Of a stretch of DNA of 64,000 bases, positions 37,722-46,274 are shown one piece after another (position 1 is the first letter of the stretch; each line of letters starts with the position of its first letter). The translations under genes and the position numbers were made by a program. Source of the DNA: Pigmentiphaga litoralis (lineage in GTDB: Bacteria; Pseudomonadota; Gammaproteobacteria; Burkholderiales; Burkholderiaceae_B); the NCBI RefSeq assembly GCF_014651835.1, contig NZ_BMXQ01000001.1, positions 3,757,049 through 3,821,048 on the forward strand, written 5' to 3'. Below the pieces are notes generated by a model that was not told the DNA's origin, searched no databases, and was given only the letters and a program-made list of their open reading frames with translations.

Positions 37722-38648
37722 GTGGACCTCAAACAACTCGAATACTTCATCCGCGTCGCAGAGCTGGGCGGTTTCACGCGAGCTTCCATCGCGCTCGATA
37801 TCGCGCAGCCTGCGCTCAGCCGGCAGGTGCGTCAGCTCGAAGTCGAGCTGGGGCACACCCTGCTCATCCGGAACGGGCGGGGCGTGACGCTGACCGAGTC
37901 CGGCAAGCAATTGCTGGAGCACGCGCGCGGCATCCTGTACCAGGTGTCGCGCACCCGCGAAGAACTGGGCCGCGTCAGTGGCGCGCTGGCCGGACGCGTG
38001 GCAGTGGGCCTGCCGCCGTGCTTTGCCAAGATCCTGACCGTGCCGCTGACACGCGCGGTGCGCGAGCGCATGCCCAATGCCACGCTGTCCATTACCGAGA
38101 ACCTGTCGACGTCCCTGCACGAGTCGCTTGTCAGCGGCCGGCTCGACATCGCCTTGCTCTACAACCCGCCCGCATCAGCCGACATCGAAAGCACGGTGTT
38201 GCTGGAAGAGAACTTCTACTTCGTGACCCGCAAGCAAGAGGACAACGGCGCGGACAGCATTGCGCTGCGCGACGTGGCCAACAACGCACTGGTCATTCCC
38301 ACGCGGCCCAACACGATCCGCATGCTTGTCGAGAGCGAGCTGGCGCGGCTGAGCAAACGCCCTCGTATCGCGCTGGAGATCGACGGTATCGCGGCGATCC
38401 TGGATCTGGTGGCGGATGGCGCAGGCGCCGCCGTACTGTCCAGGAATGCCGTCGACACGGCAGAACGACGGCACCTGTTTCACGCCGTGCCTATCGTCGA
38501 CCCCTATCTGCGTGCCCGCTTGGCGGTCGGCGTAAGCGCAAGGCGGCCGGCCACGCTTACGCAGCAGGCCATGCAGTCGGTGCTGCGTGAACTCGTCAGT
38601 ACGCTGCTGGAAAATCCGGTGACGATGTCGGAGGTGGCGCCGGCATAG
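37722..38648 (+). CDS. LysR-family regulator (Nac/Cbl-like), GTG start
   Basis: A 308-residue LysR protein starting with GTG at 37722, read as MDLKQLEYFIRVAELGGFTR, then ALSRQVRQLEVELGHTLLIR and GVTLTESGKQLLEHARGIL. The effector domain has AVGLPPCFAKILTVPLTRAV. It follows the UbiD gene by 61 bases on the same strand and may regulate that operon. Odd feature: the stop codon and last residues lie within the first of four 12-bp repeats (GGCGCCGGCATA), so repeat changes here could alter the C-terminus. Confidence 0.92.
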   Translation: MDLKQLEYFIRVAELGGFTRASIALDIAQPALSRQVRQLEVELGHTLLIRNGRGVTLTESGKQLLEHARGILYQVSRTREELGRVSGALAGRVAVGLPPCFAKILTVPLTRAVRERMPNATLSITENLSTSLHESLVSGRLDIALLYNPPASADIESTVLLEENFYFVTRKQEDNGADSIALRDVANNALVIPTRPNTIRMLVESELARLSKRPRIALEIDGIAAILDLVADGAGAAVLSRNAVDTAERRHLFHAVPIVDPYLRARLAVGVSARRPATLTQQAMQSVLRELVSTLLENPVTMSEVAPA

Positions 38649-38683
38649 GCGCCGGCATAGGCGCCGACATAGGCGCCGACATA
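38636..38683. repeat. Four tandem 12-bp repeats at the LysR stop codon
   Basis: Units GGCGCCGGCATA, GGCGCCGGCATA, GGCGCCGACATA, GGCGCCGACATA run head to tail, each containing the NarI/KasI-type palindrome GGCGCC. The TAG of the LysR gene falls at the first junction. The array sits between two convergent genes. Confidence 0.9.
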
Positions 38684-38713
38684 GACGCAGGCAGGGACGG
38701 GCGCAGGGCGTGC

Positions 38714-38767
38714 ATGGCCTCCATGGCCTCCATGCCCTGTATGGCCTCTATGCCCTATATGGCCCGC
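38714..38767. repeat. Six degenerate 9-bp repeats (ATGGCCTCC type)
   Basis: ATGGCCTCC, ATGGCCTCC, ATGCCCTGT, ATGGCCTCT, ATGCCCTAT, ATGGCCCGC follow each other. The last units overlap the 3' end of the OtnI-like gene (ends at 38755). Together with the 12-bp array just upstream, the convergent junction is almost wholly repetitive. Confidence 0.8.
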
Positions 38768-39543
38768 ATCCACTCAAGCCCGGCCGATGTGCCGCCCCGT
38801 GCGGCCGATCTCGGGTGGTACTCGCACCCCGTCCACCCCGTGTAGCCCAGTTCATCGATCAGGTCGAACAGATAGCCATACGACAGTTCGCCGGTATCCG
38901 GTTCATGCCGGTCGGGCACGCCTGCAATCTGCAGATGGCCGACGCGCCCGGTGGGCAGGTAGGCGCGCAGTTTCTGCGCCACGTCACCTTCCACGATCTG
39001 GCAGTGATACAGGTCCATCTGGACCTTGAGGTTGCCCGCGTCCACCGCCTTGATGATGGCGTGCGCGTCATCCTGGCGACTCAGCAGAAAACCCGGCATG
39101 TCTCGGGGATTGATGGGCTCGATCAGGATGTCGCGGCCTGCCGCACGGGCTTGCGCGCAGCACCAGATCAGGTTCTCGATGAAGGTGGCGCGCAGACGCT
39201 GCACGTCGGCGCCGTGCGGCACGATGCCCGGCATGACGTGCAGACGGCGGCACGACAGCACCTGGGCGTATTCCAGCGCGCGCAGAAAGCCGTCGCGAAA
39301 CTCGGCCTTGCGCTCGGGCAGACAGGCAATGCCGCGCTCGTCGGGATGGGCGCGCGGCGTGGCATTGAAGAACACCAGTTCCAGCCCATGGTCCCGCAAG
39401 CGCGTGCTCAGTTGCGTCGCACGGTAGGCATAGGGGAAGAAGAACTCGACCCCTTCGAACCCGTCGTTGGCTGCTGCTTCGAAGCGGTCCAGGAAGTCGA
39501 GTTCCGGATACAGCATCGTCAGGTTGGCAGCGAATCTGGGCAT
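38755..39543 (-). CDS. Hydroxypyruvate isomerase-like (OtnI-type) sugar-acid isomerase
   Basis: A 262-residue AP-endonuclease-2-type TIM barrel: MPRFAANLTMLYPELDFLDR, FEGVEFFFPY, LLIEPIN (as ILIEPINPRDMPGF), LKVQMDLYHCQIVEGD, VGHLQIAGVPDRHEPDTGEL and GWTGCEYHP. The Glu, Asp and His metal ligands of this family are present. Characterised relatives are hydroxypyruvate isomerase Hyi and 2-oxotetronate isomerase OtnI. It is the last gene of a minus-strand operon and starts 3 bases after the dehydrogenase upstream. With the class II aldolase (41427) it resembles part of an erythronate/threonate route. Confidence 0.88.
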   Translation of the reverse strand: MPRFAANLTMLYPELDFLDRFEAAANDGFEGVEFFFPYAYRATQLSTRLRDHGLELVFFNATPRAHPDERGIACLPERKAEFRDGFLRALEYAQVLSCRRLHVMPGIVPHGADVQRLRATFIENLIWCCAQARAAGRDILIEPINPRDMPGFLLSRQDDAHAIIKAVDAGNLKVQMDLYHCQIVEGDVAQKLRAYLPTGRVGHLQIAGVPDRHEPDTGELSYGYLFDLIDELGYTGWTGCEYHPRSAARGGTSAGLEWMRAI

Positions 39544-39546
39544 GGG

Positions 39547-40410
39547 CTAGCGCTTTGTCTGGGTCTTGCCGTTGGTTGACGCTTGCAACTGATCGAGTAC
39601 GGTGTCGATATCGGGCGCCGACGGGGCATCCTTGAACTGGTCAAGCCGGCGATAGATGTCGGCGGCGCCTTCATGGAAACCGGAGGGCAATCCCGCCGCC
39701 GCAAAGCTGGCCGCGATCTCTTCCATTTCTGCCACCCATCGCCATGCCTTGTCAGCCTTGGCGGCGACTTCGGCGGACCGCTTGACGGTAGGTGTGCTCG
39801 ACAGCTGCCATTCATCCAGCAGCGCCTGTTCCACGCCTTCATGCCGGGCCAGCGCACGAATGTTGGCCAGCAGCGCGGTGGCGCCCTTCGACCATGCCGC
39901 ATAGCAGACCTTGAGGGCCGACGCGCTGCCGGGTGGCCCGTCGATCGCAATGGCCTGCAAGGCGCTGCCTTCGAACAGGGCCGCAACCGCCGCCGCCTGG
40001 CCGCCGCACAGATACAGCCGGGTGGATCCGGCGGCCTTGGGCGGCTGCCCGACGATGCCGCCATCGACAAAGCCCGCTGCACTGGAAACGGCCTGCGCCA
40101 CGTCGCGCGCGGTGTCGGGCGAGATGGCATTCGCATCGACGTAGATGCCCTTGAAGCCCAGCGCCGCGACTTCGTGAGCAAGCGCCAGTGCGCCATGCGG
40201 GGGGCAGATCGACAGGATGATGTCGGCGCTCTCGACCAGCGCTTGAAGGCTGCCGCAGTCTTCCAGGCCGGCCGTGTCGGCACGGCGACGCGTCGCCTCG
40301 CTGCGGCCTTCGGACGTCCAGAGCACACGATGCCCGAGCCCGCGCAGGCAGGCGCCGACCGCGGCGCCCATCGCACCTGGGTGAAGGATCGCAAGGGTGG
40401 GAGAAGACAT
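39547..40410 (-). CDS. NAD(P)-dependent oxidoreductase, 6PGDH-like with DUF1932 C-domain
   Basis: A 287-residue protein starting at 40410 after a good AGGAG site (MSSPTLAILHPGAMGAAVGA). The N-terminal Rossmann fold carries GAMGAAVG and the beta-hydroxyacid dehydrogenase-like SICPPHGA and GGIVGQPPKAAGSTRLYLCG. The helical C-terminus (about 185-260: SALKVCYAAWSKGATALLAN) fits DUF1932, a variant of the 6-phosphogluconate dehydrogenase fold; the lysine in LKVCYAAWSKG stands where the catalytic lysine of the superfamily lies. Substrate unknown, probably a small hydroxyacid, given neighbours. Confidence 0.85.
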   Translation of the reverse strand: MSSPTLAILHPGAMGAAVGACLRGLGHRVLWTSEGRSEATRRRADTAGLEDCGSLQALVESADIILSICPPHGALALAHEVAALGFKGIYVDANAISPDTARDVAQAVSSAAGFVDGGIVGQPPKAAGSTRLYLCGGQAAAVAALFEGSALQAIAIDGPPGSASALKVCYAAWSKGATALLANIRALARHEGVEQALLDEWQLSSTPTVKRSAEVAAKADKAWRWVAEMEEIAASFAAAGLPSGFHEGAADIYRRLDQFKDAPSAPDIDTVLDQLQASTNGKTQTKR

Positions 40411-40453
40411 GGTGGCTCCTGCTGCGGGGAAAGGGACTGTCACTATAGCTGCG

Positions 40454-41389
40454 TCATACCGGCGTCAGCACCTTGCCCGTCTGAAAATAGGCCGCCAGAT
40501 TGTCACCCACCAGCGCCTCCATGTCGGCGCGCGATTCGCGCGTGAAGCCCGCAATGTGCGACATCAGCACGACCTGGTCCATGGCCAGCAAGGACTCCGG
40601 CACGTTGGGTTCGTTTTCGTACACGTCCAGTCCGGCGCCACCGACGCGGCCTTCCTGCAAGGCCGCCACCAGGGCGGCTTCATCCACGACGCTGCCGCGC
40701 GCGATGTTGACGAGGATGCCTTGCAGACCCAGCGCATCCAGGATGTCGGCCGACACCAGGTGCCGGGTGGCGGCGCCACCGACGCAGGCCACCACCAGAA
40801 AGTCAGCCCACTCGGCCAGATCGCGTAGCGACTCCACATGCTCGTGCGGCGTGTCGGCCACCGGTCGCCGCGTGTGATACCGCACCGTCATGCCAAAGCC
40901 GACGCCACGCCGCGCAATTTCCTGGCCGATGCCGCCAAAACCAAGCAGGCCCAATCGTTTGCCATGCACCCGTGTCATCAGCGGCCGTTGCCCGGTCTTC
41001 CAGCCGCCTGCGCGCACGAAGCGGTCGGTGGTGCTGAGGCCGCGTGCCACATCGATCAACAGGCCCATGGCCAGGTCGGCCACGCAGCCATTGAGCACGT
41101 CGGGCGTGTTGCTCACCTGCACACCCTGGCGATGCGCGGCGTCGATGTCGATCTTGTCGTAGCCGGCGCCGAAGTTGGCCAGCACCTTCAGGTTGGGCAC
41201 GGCGGCGAACAGCGCCGCGTCACAGGCCAAGCGCAGGTGGGTCGCGGCGGCCTCGAACTCGGCGCCATGTTGCGCCAGGAAGGCGGCCGGGTCGGGCTCT
41301 TTCCACAGCGGATGCACGGTGTATTCGGCGGCCAGTCTTGCGTCGACCGCGGGTGTGATGGGACCGATCTGGAGCAGGCGGTGGGTCAT
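40454..41389 (-). CDS. D-isomer-specific 2-hydroxyacid dehydrogenase
   Basis: A 311-residue NAD(P)H enzyme. The ATG at 41389 gives MTHRLLQIGPITPAVDARLA. The cofactor fold is KRLGLLGFGGIGQEIARRG (GxGxxG), then HTRRP as the phosphate-binding tail, which favours NADPH. Catalytic residues are in NIARGSVVDEAALVAAL (Arg), DVYENEP (Glu) and MSHIAGFTRESR (His). The size and sequence resemble glyoxylate/hydroxypyruvate reductase-type members. It belongs to the same operon as the aldolase and OtnI-like genes (37- and 43-base gaps). Confidence 0.92.
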   Translation of the reverse strand: MTHRLLQIGPITPAVDARLAAEYTVHPLWKEPDPAAFLAQHGAEFEAAATHLRLACDAALFAAVPNLKVLANFGAGYDKIDIDAAHRQGVQVSNTPDVLNGCVADLAMGLLIDVARGLSTTDRFVRAGGWKTGQRPLMTRVHGKRLGLLGFGGIGQEIARRGVGFGMTVRYHTRRPVADTPHEHVESLRDLAEWADFLVVACVGGAATRHLVSADILDALGLQGILVNIARGSVVDEAALVAALQEGRVGGAGLDVYENEPNVPESLLAMDQVVLMSHIAGFTRESRADMEALVGDNLAAYFQTGKVLTPV

Positions 41390-41426
41390 GGGTGAGGGGA
41401 TTCGCTTGAAAGGATCGGAAAGGGCA

Positions 41427-42221
41427 TCAGTCGCGGTAGCTCGCGTCGCGGCGATCCAGCATGCGCAGCAGGGCCGGCCATTCGCGGCGGCCATGCGGCG
41501 GAAAGTTGCCGTGGATGTCGGGGGTCGGTGCGCGCCGCAACTGGTTGTACGCCTTGTCGACCGCGGCCTGAGGCGGCATGTGAATCGGGCTGTTCGCGGA
41601 CATCGTCAACAATTGCGTCTGGCACGCGCGCTCTAGCCGCTGCATGTTCACGAAGGCTTCGGCCACGTCCTGCCCCACGGTCAACAGGCCGTGATTGCGC
41701 AGGATCAGGGCGTCCTTGTTGCCCAGGCTGCTGACCAGGCGCCGACGCTCGTCGGTGTCGACGGCCACCCCTTCGAACTCGTGATATCCCACGCCGCCCG
41801 CAAAGCGCATGGCGGTCTGGTTCAGCGGCAGCAGGCCACATTCCAGCGCCGACACGGCCATGCCCGCAGGCGTATGCGTGTGCAGCACGCAGCCCACGTC
41901 GTGCCGCGCGCCGTGGATGGCGCTGTGGATCACGTAGCCCGCCAGGTTGATCGTGTAGTCGGTGTTGGGGTTGTGGATGATGTTGCCATCCAGATCGATC
42001 TTGATCAGGCTGGACGCAGTGATTTCCTCGTACATCATCCCGAAGGGATTGATCAGGAAATGCACATCGTCACCCGGCACCCGGGCCGAGATGTGATTCA
42101 GGATCATGTCGCTCATGCCGAACAGATCCACCAGCCGATAGCACGCCGCCAGGTCGATCCGCAGTTGCCGTTCGGCGTCGGTGATCACCGGTTCAGAGCG
42201 GGAAGAAAACAGAGCTTGCAT
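41427..42221 (-). CDS. Class II aldolase/adducin family protein
   Basis: A 264-residue zinc-dependent aldolase-fold protein. The ATG at 42221 is preferred because AAGG lies nine bases before it; a second ATG at 42230 sits directly on that site. Family blocks are LVDLFGMSDMILNHISARV, FLINPFGMMYEEITASSLIK, the metal site CVLHTHTPAGMAVSA and LILRNHGLLTVG. Members include fuculose-1-phosphate aldolase and OtnC decarboxylases. A sugar-acid kinase that would feed an OtnC reaction is not present here. Gap of 23 bases to the Bug receptor upstream. Confidence 0.9.
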   Translation of the reverse strand: MQALFSSRSEPVITDAERQLRIDLAACYRLVDLFGMSDMILNHISARVPGDDVHFLINPFGMMYEEITASSLIKIDLDGNIIHNPNTDYTINLAGYVIHSAIHGARHDVGCVLHTHTPAGMAVSALECGLLPLNQTAMRFAGGVGYHEFEGVAVDTDERRRLVSSLGNKDALILRNHGLLTVGQDVAEAFVNMQRLERACQTQLLTMSANSPIHMPPQAAVDKAYNQLRRAPTPDIHGNFPPHGRREWPALLRMLDRRDASYRD

Positions 42222-42244
42222 GATGCGCATCCTTACGAGTCCAC

Positions 42245-43252
42245 CTACTGTTTCTCGATTTGAGCTTGCTCAATCACAGTACGCCATTTCCGGGCGTCCT
42301 TCTCGAAGACGGCCTTGAGCGCTTCCGGGGTGCTGCTGCCGGGCTCGATACCCAGGTCGATGAAGCGCTGCCGCAGATCGGGCGATTGCAGCGCCTTGAC
42401 GATCTCCTGGTTGAGACGCGCAACGATCTCGCGCGGCGTATTGGCCGGGGCGACGATGCCGTTCCAGGAATCCGATTCATAGGCTGCCAGGCCCGGCACG
42501 CCACTTTCGGCAATGGTCGGGACGTCGGGCAGGAAGGACAGGCGCTGCGTGGACGATGTGGCAATGGCGCGCAAGGCGCCGCCCTTGACCTGACCCAGCA
42601 CGCCGGTCACCGTCTCCATCGCCACCTGCACATTGCGGCCCCGCAAGGCGCCAATGACCTCGCCGGTCGACTTGAACGGGACGATAGGCACCGGGATCCG
42701 GGCCATGGTGCTGAACAGGCTGGCGGACAGATGCTGCGCACTGCCCACGCTGATGGTGCCGATGTTGACCCGCGCCGGATCGTTGCGGGCGGCAACGACC
42801 AGGTCATCGACGGTCTTGAGCGGGCTGTCTTTGTCGACCACCAGCAGGAAGTGGAAGGTCCCGATGGTCGAGATCATCGAAAAACTTTGCACCGGATCGT
42901 AGGGCAGGGACTTGAACAGGTAGGGGCTGAATGCGTTCTGCCCGCTGACCAGCAGCAAGGTGTAGCCATCGGGCGCGGCACGCGCCACCGTGGACGCCGC
43001 AGTGATGCCACCCGCACCCGGCGCGTTTTCGACCACGACGCTTTGCCCGGTGGATTCCGACATCTTTTGCGCCAGGGCCCGGGTCACGGTGTCGCCCAGA
43101 CCACCCGGTCCGAAGCCGACGACGATCCGTATGGGCTTGACGGGAAACGCGGGCGCGGGCGCTGCCTGCACCACGTTGAGCATGCTCAATCCGAGCAGCG
43201 CGGCAGCCAGGCGCTGCCCGCGCCGCCACCAGGGCGTCGTCGAGAGGGTCAT
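42245..43252 (-). CDS. Bug-family tripartite tricarboxylate transporter substrate-binding protein
   Basis: A 335-residue receptor with a signal peptide (MTLSTTPWWRRGQRLAAALL ... VVQAAPAPA) and the family blocks VKPIRIVVGFGPGGLGDTVT, ENAPGAGGITAASTVARAAP, DGYTLLLVSGQNAFSP and WNGIVAPANTPREIVARLNQ. It is the first gene of the minus-strand set aldolase, 2-hydroxyacid dehydrogenase, DUF1932 dehydrogenase and OtnI-like isomerase, so it probably captures the acid those enzymes use. No TctA/TctB genes are nearby. Confidence 0.93.
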   Translation of the reverse strand: MTLSTTPWWRRGQRLAAALLGLSMLNVVQAAPAPAFPVKPIRIVVGFGPGGLGDTVTRALAQKMSESTGQSVVVENAPGAGGITAASTVARAAPDGYTLLLVSGQNAFSPYLFKSLPYDPVQSFSMISTIGTFHFLLVVDKDSPLKTVDDLVVAARNDPARVNIGTISVGSAQHLSASLFSTMARIPVPIVPFKSTGEVIGALRGRNVQVAMETVTGVLGQVKGGALRAIATSSTQRLSFLPDVPTIAESGVPGLAAYESDSWNGIVAPANTPREIVARLNQEIVKALQSPDLRQRFIDLGIEPGSSTPEALKAVFEKDARKWRTVIEQAQIEKQ

Positions 43253-43410
43253 GTCGTCTCCTGCCGGGGTGGCGGTGGAATGCGGTGATGTGGCGGTGAT
43301 CCGCGCATTCCGGCATTGTGCGGCGACAGGCGTGCCCCGTCTCCCCCTGCAGGCTTCAAGCTGTTATGCCGCTACGGCATCGCTCGTGCCCGAAGGCGCG
43401 AGCCCGCCTG

Positions 43411-44208
43411 TCACCGACCCTTGAAATCCGCCTTGCGCTTTTCATTGAACGCCAGCACGCCTTCGATCCGGTCTTCGGTGGTCACCAGGCGGTTGTACGC
43501 TTCGATTTCGAAGCGATAGCCCGTCAGCAGATCGCCCTGCAAACCATGGTGGATGGACTTCTTGGCCTGCCGGATTGACAGAGGTGCATTGGCCGCGATC
43601 GCGTCCGCCGTCGCGAACGCGTCGTCGAGCAGGGTGGCCGGGTCGCACACCCGGTTCACCATGCCCCATTCGTACGCCTCGTCCGCCGAAAAGGGACGTG
43701 CACTGAAGATCAGTTCTTTGGCGCGCCGCTCGCCCACCGCGCGGGCCAGGGTCTGCGTGCCGCCGGTGCCCGGCATGATGCCCAGCTTGGTCTCCGACAA
43801 GGCAAAGCGCGCCGTACGCGCCGCATAGACGAAGTCGCAGCCCAGCACCATTTCGCAGCCGCCGCCAAAGGCGTGGCCGTTCACGGCCGCGATCACCGGG
43901 ATGGGGCAGTCGAGCAGCGTGACGAACATGCGTTCGAAGATCTCGTGCTGCGCCCGCCATGCGTCGTTGGTCATGCCGTCGCGCTCCTTCAGGTCGCCAC
44001 CGGCGCAGAAGGCGCGATCGCCCGATCCAGTCAGCACCACGCAGCGCAGTGCGCCAGGTTTGGCCGTCAGGCGTGCCCACAGGTCCAGCGTGTCTTCACC
44101 CATTTGCGTGTTGATCGCGTTGAGAACTTCCGGACGGTTCAGCGTGACCTGCAGGACGTGATCGTTGCGATGTTCAACAAGCAGGGTGGCGTACTGGGGA
44201 AAAGACAT
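43411..44208 (-). CDS. Enoyl-CoA hydratase/isomerase family protein
   Basis: A 265-residue crotonase-fold protein. The oxyanion-hole segments are RAFCAGGDLKERDG and VNGHAFGGGCEMVLGCDF, and the catalytic region has FALSETKLGIMPGTGGTQTL, with a Glu at the first hydratase position; the second (in PGTGGTQ) reads Gly-Thr, so hydratase activity is not certain. AKKSIHHG lies near the C-terminus. It is 158 bases upstream of the Bug gene on the same strand and may be the head of that operon. Confidence 0.93.
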   Translation of the reverse strand: MSFPQYATLLVEHRNDHVLQVTLNRPEVLNAINTQMGEDTLDLWARLTAKPGALRCVVLTGSGDRAFCAGGDLKERDGMTNDAWRAQHEIFERMFVTLLDCPIPVIAAVNGHAFGGGCEMVLGCDFVYAARTARFALSETKLGIMPGTGGTQTLARAVGERRAKELIFSARPFSADEAYEWGMVNRVCDPATLLDDAFATADAIAANAPLSIRQAKKSIHHGLQGDLLTGYRFEIEAYNRLVTTEDRIEGVLAFNEKRKADFKGR

Positions 44209-44448
44209 GACGGGTCCTCAGGGAAGGGGCGGTACGCGCGCAGTAGCGGGAAAATGCGGCGCACGCCCCGTGGGCGGAAGGGGCGACAGGCACCCCATGG
44301 CGAACGGTTGCGTCAGTGTGCCAAAGGATGGCGGACAACGGCGTAACGGGCCGTTGCGTGAGCCAGGACCCGGGCGGCATTTTCCGTGGCATGCTACTCA
44401 CAGGCAGTTGCCTGACCCTGTTCCCCTTCATCGACCCACCAGCCTTTC

Positions 44449-44637
44449 ATGCCTCGCGGCGACACCCGACTCAAAAGCAGCCACCCTGGCAACAAGGCCG
44501 ACCTTCCGAGCAAACCGTGCCAGGCCTGCGGGCGACTCATGACCTGGCGCAAGGCCTGGGCCAAGAACTGGGAATCGGTGCGCTATTGCTCTGACCGCTG
44601 CCGCGCAGCGGGCCACGCCGGACCATCCCGTGACTGA
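44449..44637 (+). CDS. DUF2256 small zinc-ribbon-like protein
   Basis: A 62-residue protein. KPCQACGRLMTWRKAWAKNW is followed by ESVRYCSDRCR, a CxxC plus CxxxC arrangement (Cys24, 27, 47 and 51) that could bind zinc. This is the DUF2256 family, known to sit next to cryptochrome/photolyase genes. It overlaps the photolyase-like gene by eight bases, so translation is coupled. Confidence 0.85.
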   Translation: MPRGDTRLKSSHPGNKADLPSKPCQACGRLMTWRKAWAKNWESVRYCSDRCRAAGHAGPSRD

Positions 44638-46243
44638 GTCGCCGGACAGCGCCACGCCGCAGCCGCCGCCGCAACCGCAACCGCAACCAGGCTTGCGCAG
44701 GCTGGTGATCGTGCTGGGTGACCAGCTCGATCCGCAAGCCTCGGCTTTTGATGGCTTCGACCCCGCCCAGGACGCCGTATGGATGGCCGAGGTCACGGAA
44801 GAATCGACCCACGTCTGGAGCACCAAGCCACGCATCGCCATCTTCTTGAGCGCCATGCGGCACTTTCGCAAGACGCTGGTGGATCGCGGAATCACGGTGC
44901 ACTATCTGGCGCTGTCCGACCCGGGCAACCCCGGGACGCTGCAGGCGGCACTGACCGATGCAATCGGCGCCCTGCATCCGCAGGCGCTGGGCATGACCGC
45001 GCCGGGCGACTGGCGGGTGCTGCACGCCTTGCGCGACGTGGCGCGCGACCATCAGTTGCCGCTGCACCTGTCCGACGACCGGCATTTTTTCAGCACCGTC
45101 AGGGACTTTGCCGACCATGCGCGCACGCATCGTCCTTTGCGCATGGAATATTGGTATCGCGAGATGCGCCAGCGCTTCGGCATCCTGATGGAGCAGGGCA
45201 AGCCCGTGGGTGGACGCTGGAACTTCGATACTGAAAACCGAAAGTCATTCGGCAAAGCCGGCCCGAAAGACGTTCCGCCCCCCACACGATTCGAACCCGA
45301 CAGCATCACGACAGGCGTGATCGACGAAGTGACCACGCGGTTCGCGGACCACCCCGGCTCGCTCGCCTCATTTGCCTGGCCGGTAACGCGGCCGCAGGCC
45401 TTGCAGGCATTGCAGGACTTCGTAGCGCAGCGCCTGCCCGAGTTCGGCACGCACCAGGACGCAATGTGGACACACGAGCCGTGGCTGTATCACTCGCATC
45501 TGTCGTCATCGCTCAACCTGAAGCTGCTGGATGCGCGTGAAGTGGTTCAGGCAGCCATCGATGCGTGGCAGTCCGGGCATGCGCCCCTGGCATCGGTTGA
45601 AGGCTTCGCGCGGCAGATCCTGGGGTGGCGCGAATACGTCCGTGGTGTGTACTGGACGCAGATGCCCGGCTATGTCGATCGGAATGAACTGCAGGCCACA
45701 CGCGATCTGCCCGCCTTCTACTGGACGGGCGACACCGACATGGCCTGCCTGCGCGCGGTCATCGGTCAAACGCTGGAACATGGCTACGCGCACCATATTC
45801 AGCGGCTGATGGTGACGGGCCTGTACGCGATGATGCTGGGGGTGCGGCCGCGCGATGTGCACTACTGGTATCTGGCCGTGTATGTCGACGCCGTCGAATG
45901 GGTCGAGATGCCCAACACCATCGGCATGAGCCAGTACGCCGATGGCGGCCTGATGGGCAGCAAGCCCTACGTGGCCAGCGGCCGTTACATCGACCGAATG
46001 AGCAATTATTGCAAGGGCTGCCGCTTCGACCCCGGCGTGTCGACCGGGGCGCGGGCATGCCCCTTCACCACGCTGTACTGGGACTTCCTGCTGCGGCACG
46101 AAGACCGATTGCAAACCAACGAGCGCATGACCATGCCGCTGAAGCATCTGGACCGGCTGGATGCCGAGCAGCGCGACGCCGTGCGCAGGCAGGCAGAGAT
46201 GCACCGCGTGTCAGTCGGCGCGATTGAGCGTGATCAGGATTGA
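44630..46243 (+). CDS. Cryptochrome/photolyase of the iron-sulfur (6-4 photolyase-like) class
   Basis: A 537-residue flavoprotein starting with GTG at 44630. After a Pro/Gln-rich start comes LRRLVIVLGDQLDPQASAF, the antenna-binding Rossmann domain, and the FAD-binding helical domain with GWREYVRGVYWTQMPGYVDR, HHIQRLMVTGLYAMMLGVRP and DAVEWVEMPNTIGMSQYADG. The cysteines in MACLRAV, SNYCKGCRFDP and ACPFTTLYW fit the [4Fe-4S] cluster of bacterial PhrB-type photolyases. It repairs UV photoproducts (by family) in light. The overlapped DUF2256 gene is its usual companion. Confidence 0.93.
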   Translation: MTESPDSATPQPPPQPQPQPGLRRLVIVLGDQLDPQASAFDGFDPAQDAVWMAEVTEESTHVWSTKPRIAIFLSAMRHFRKTLVDRGITVHYLALSDPGNPGTLQAALTDAIGALHPQALGMTAPGDWRVLHALRDVARDHQLPLHLSDDRHFFSTVRDFADHARTHRPLRMEYWYREMRQRFGILMEQGKPVGGRWNFDTENRKSFGKAGPKDVPPPTRFEPDSITTGVIDEVTTRFADHPGSLASFAWPVTRPQALQALQDFVAQRLPEFGTHQDAMWTHEPWLYHSHLSSSLNLKLLDAREVVQAAIDAWQSGHAPLASVEGFARQILGWREYVRGVYWTQMPGYVDRNELQATRDLPAFYWTGDTDMACLRAVIGQTLEHGYAHHIQRLMVTGLYAMMLGVRPRDVHYWYLAVYVDAVEWVEMPNTIGMSQYADGGLMGSKPYVASGRYIDRMSNYCKGCRFDPGVSTGARACPFTTLYWDFLLRHEDRLQTNERMTMPLKHLDRLDAEQRDAVRRQAEMHRVSVGAIERDQD

Positions 46244-46274
46244 CGATGGTCAATGACCACCCCCCGCCTGACGC

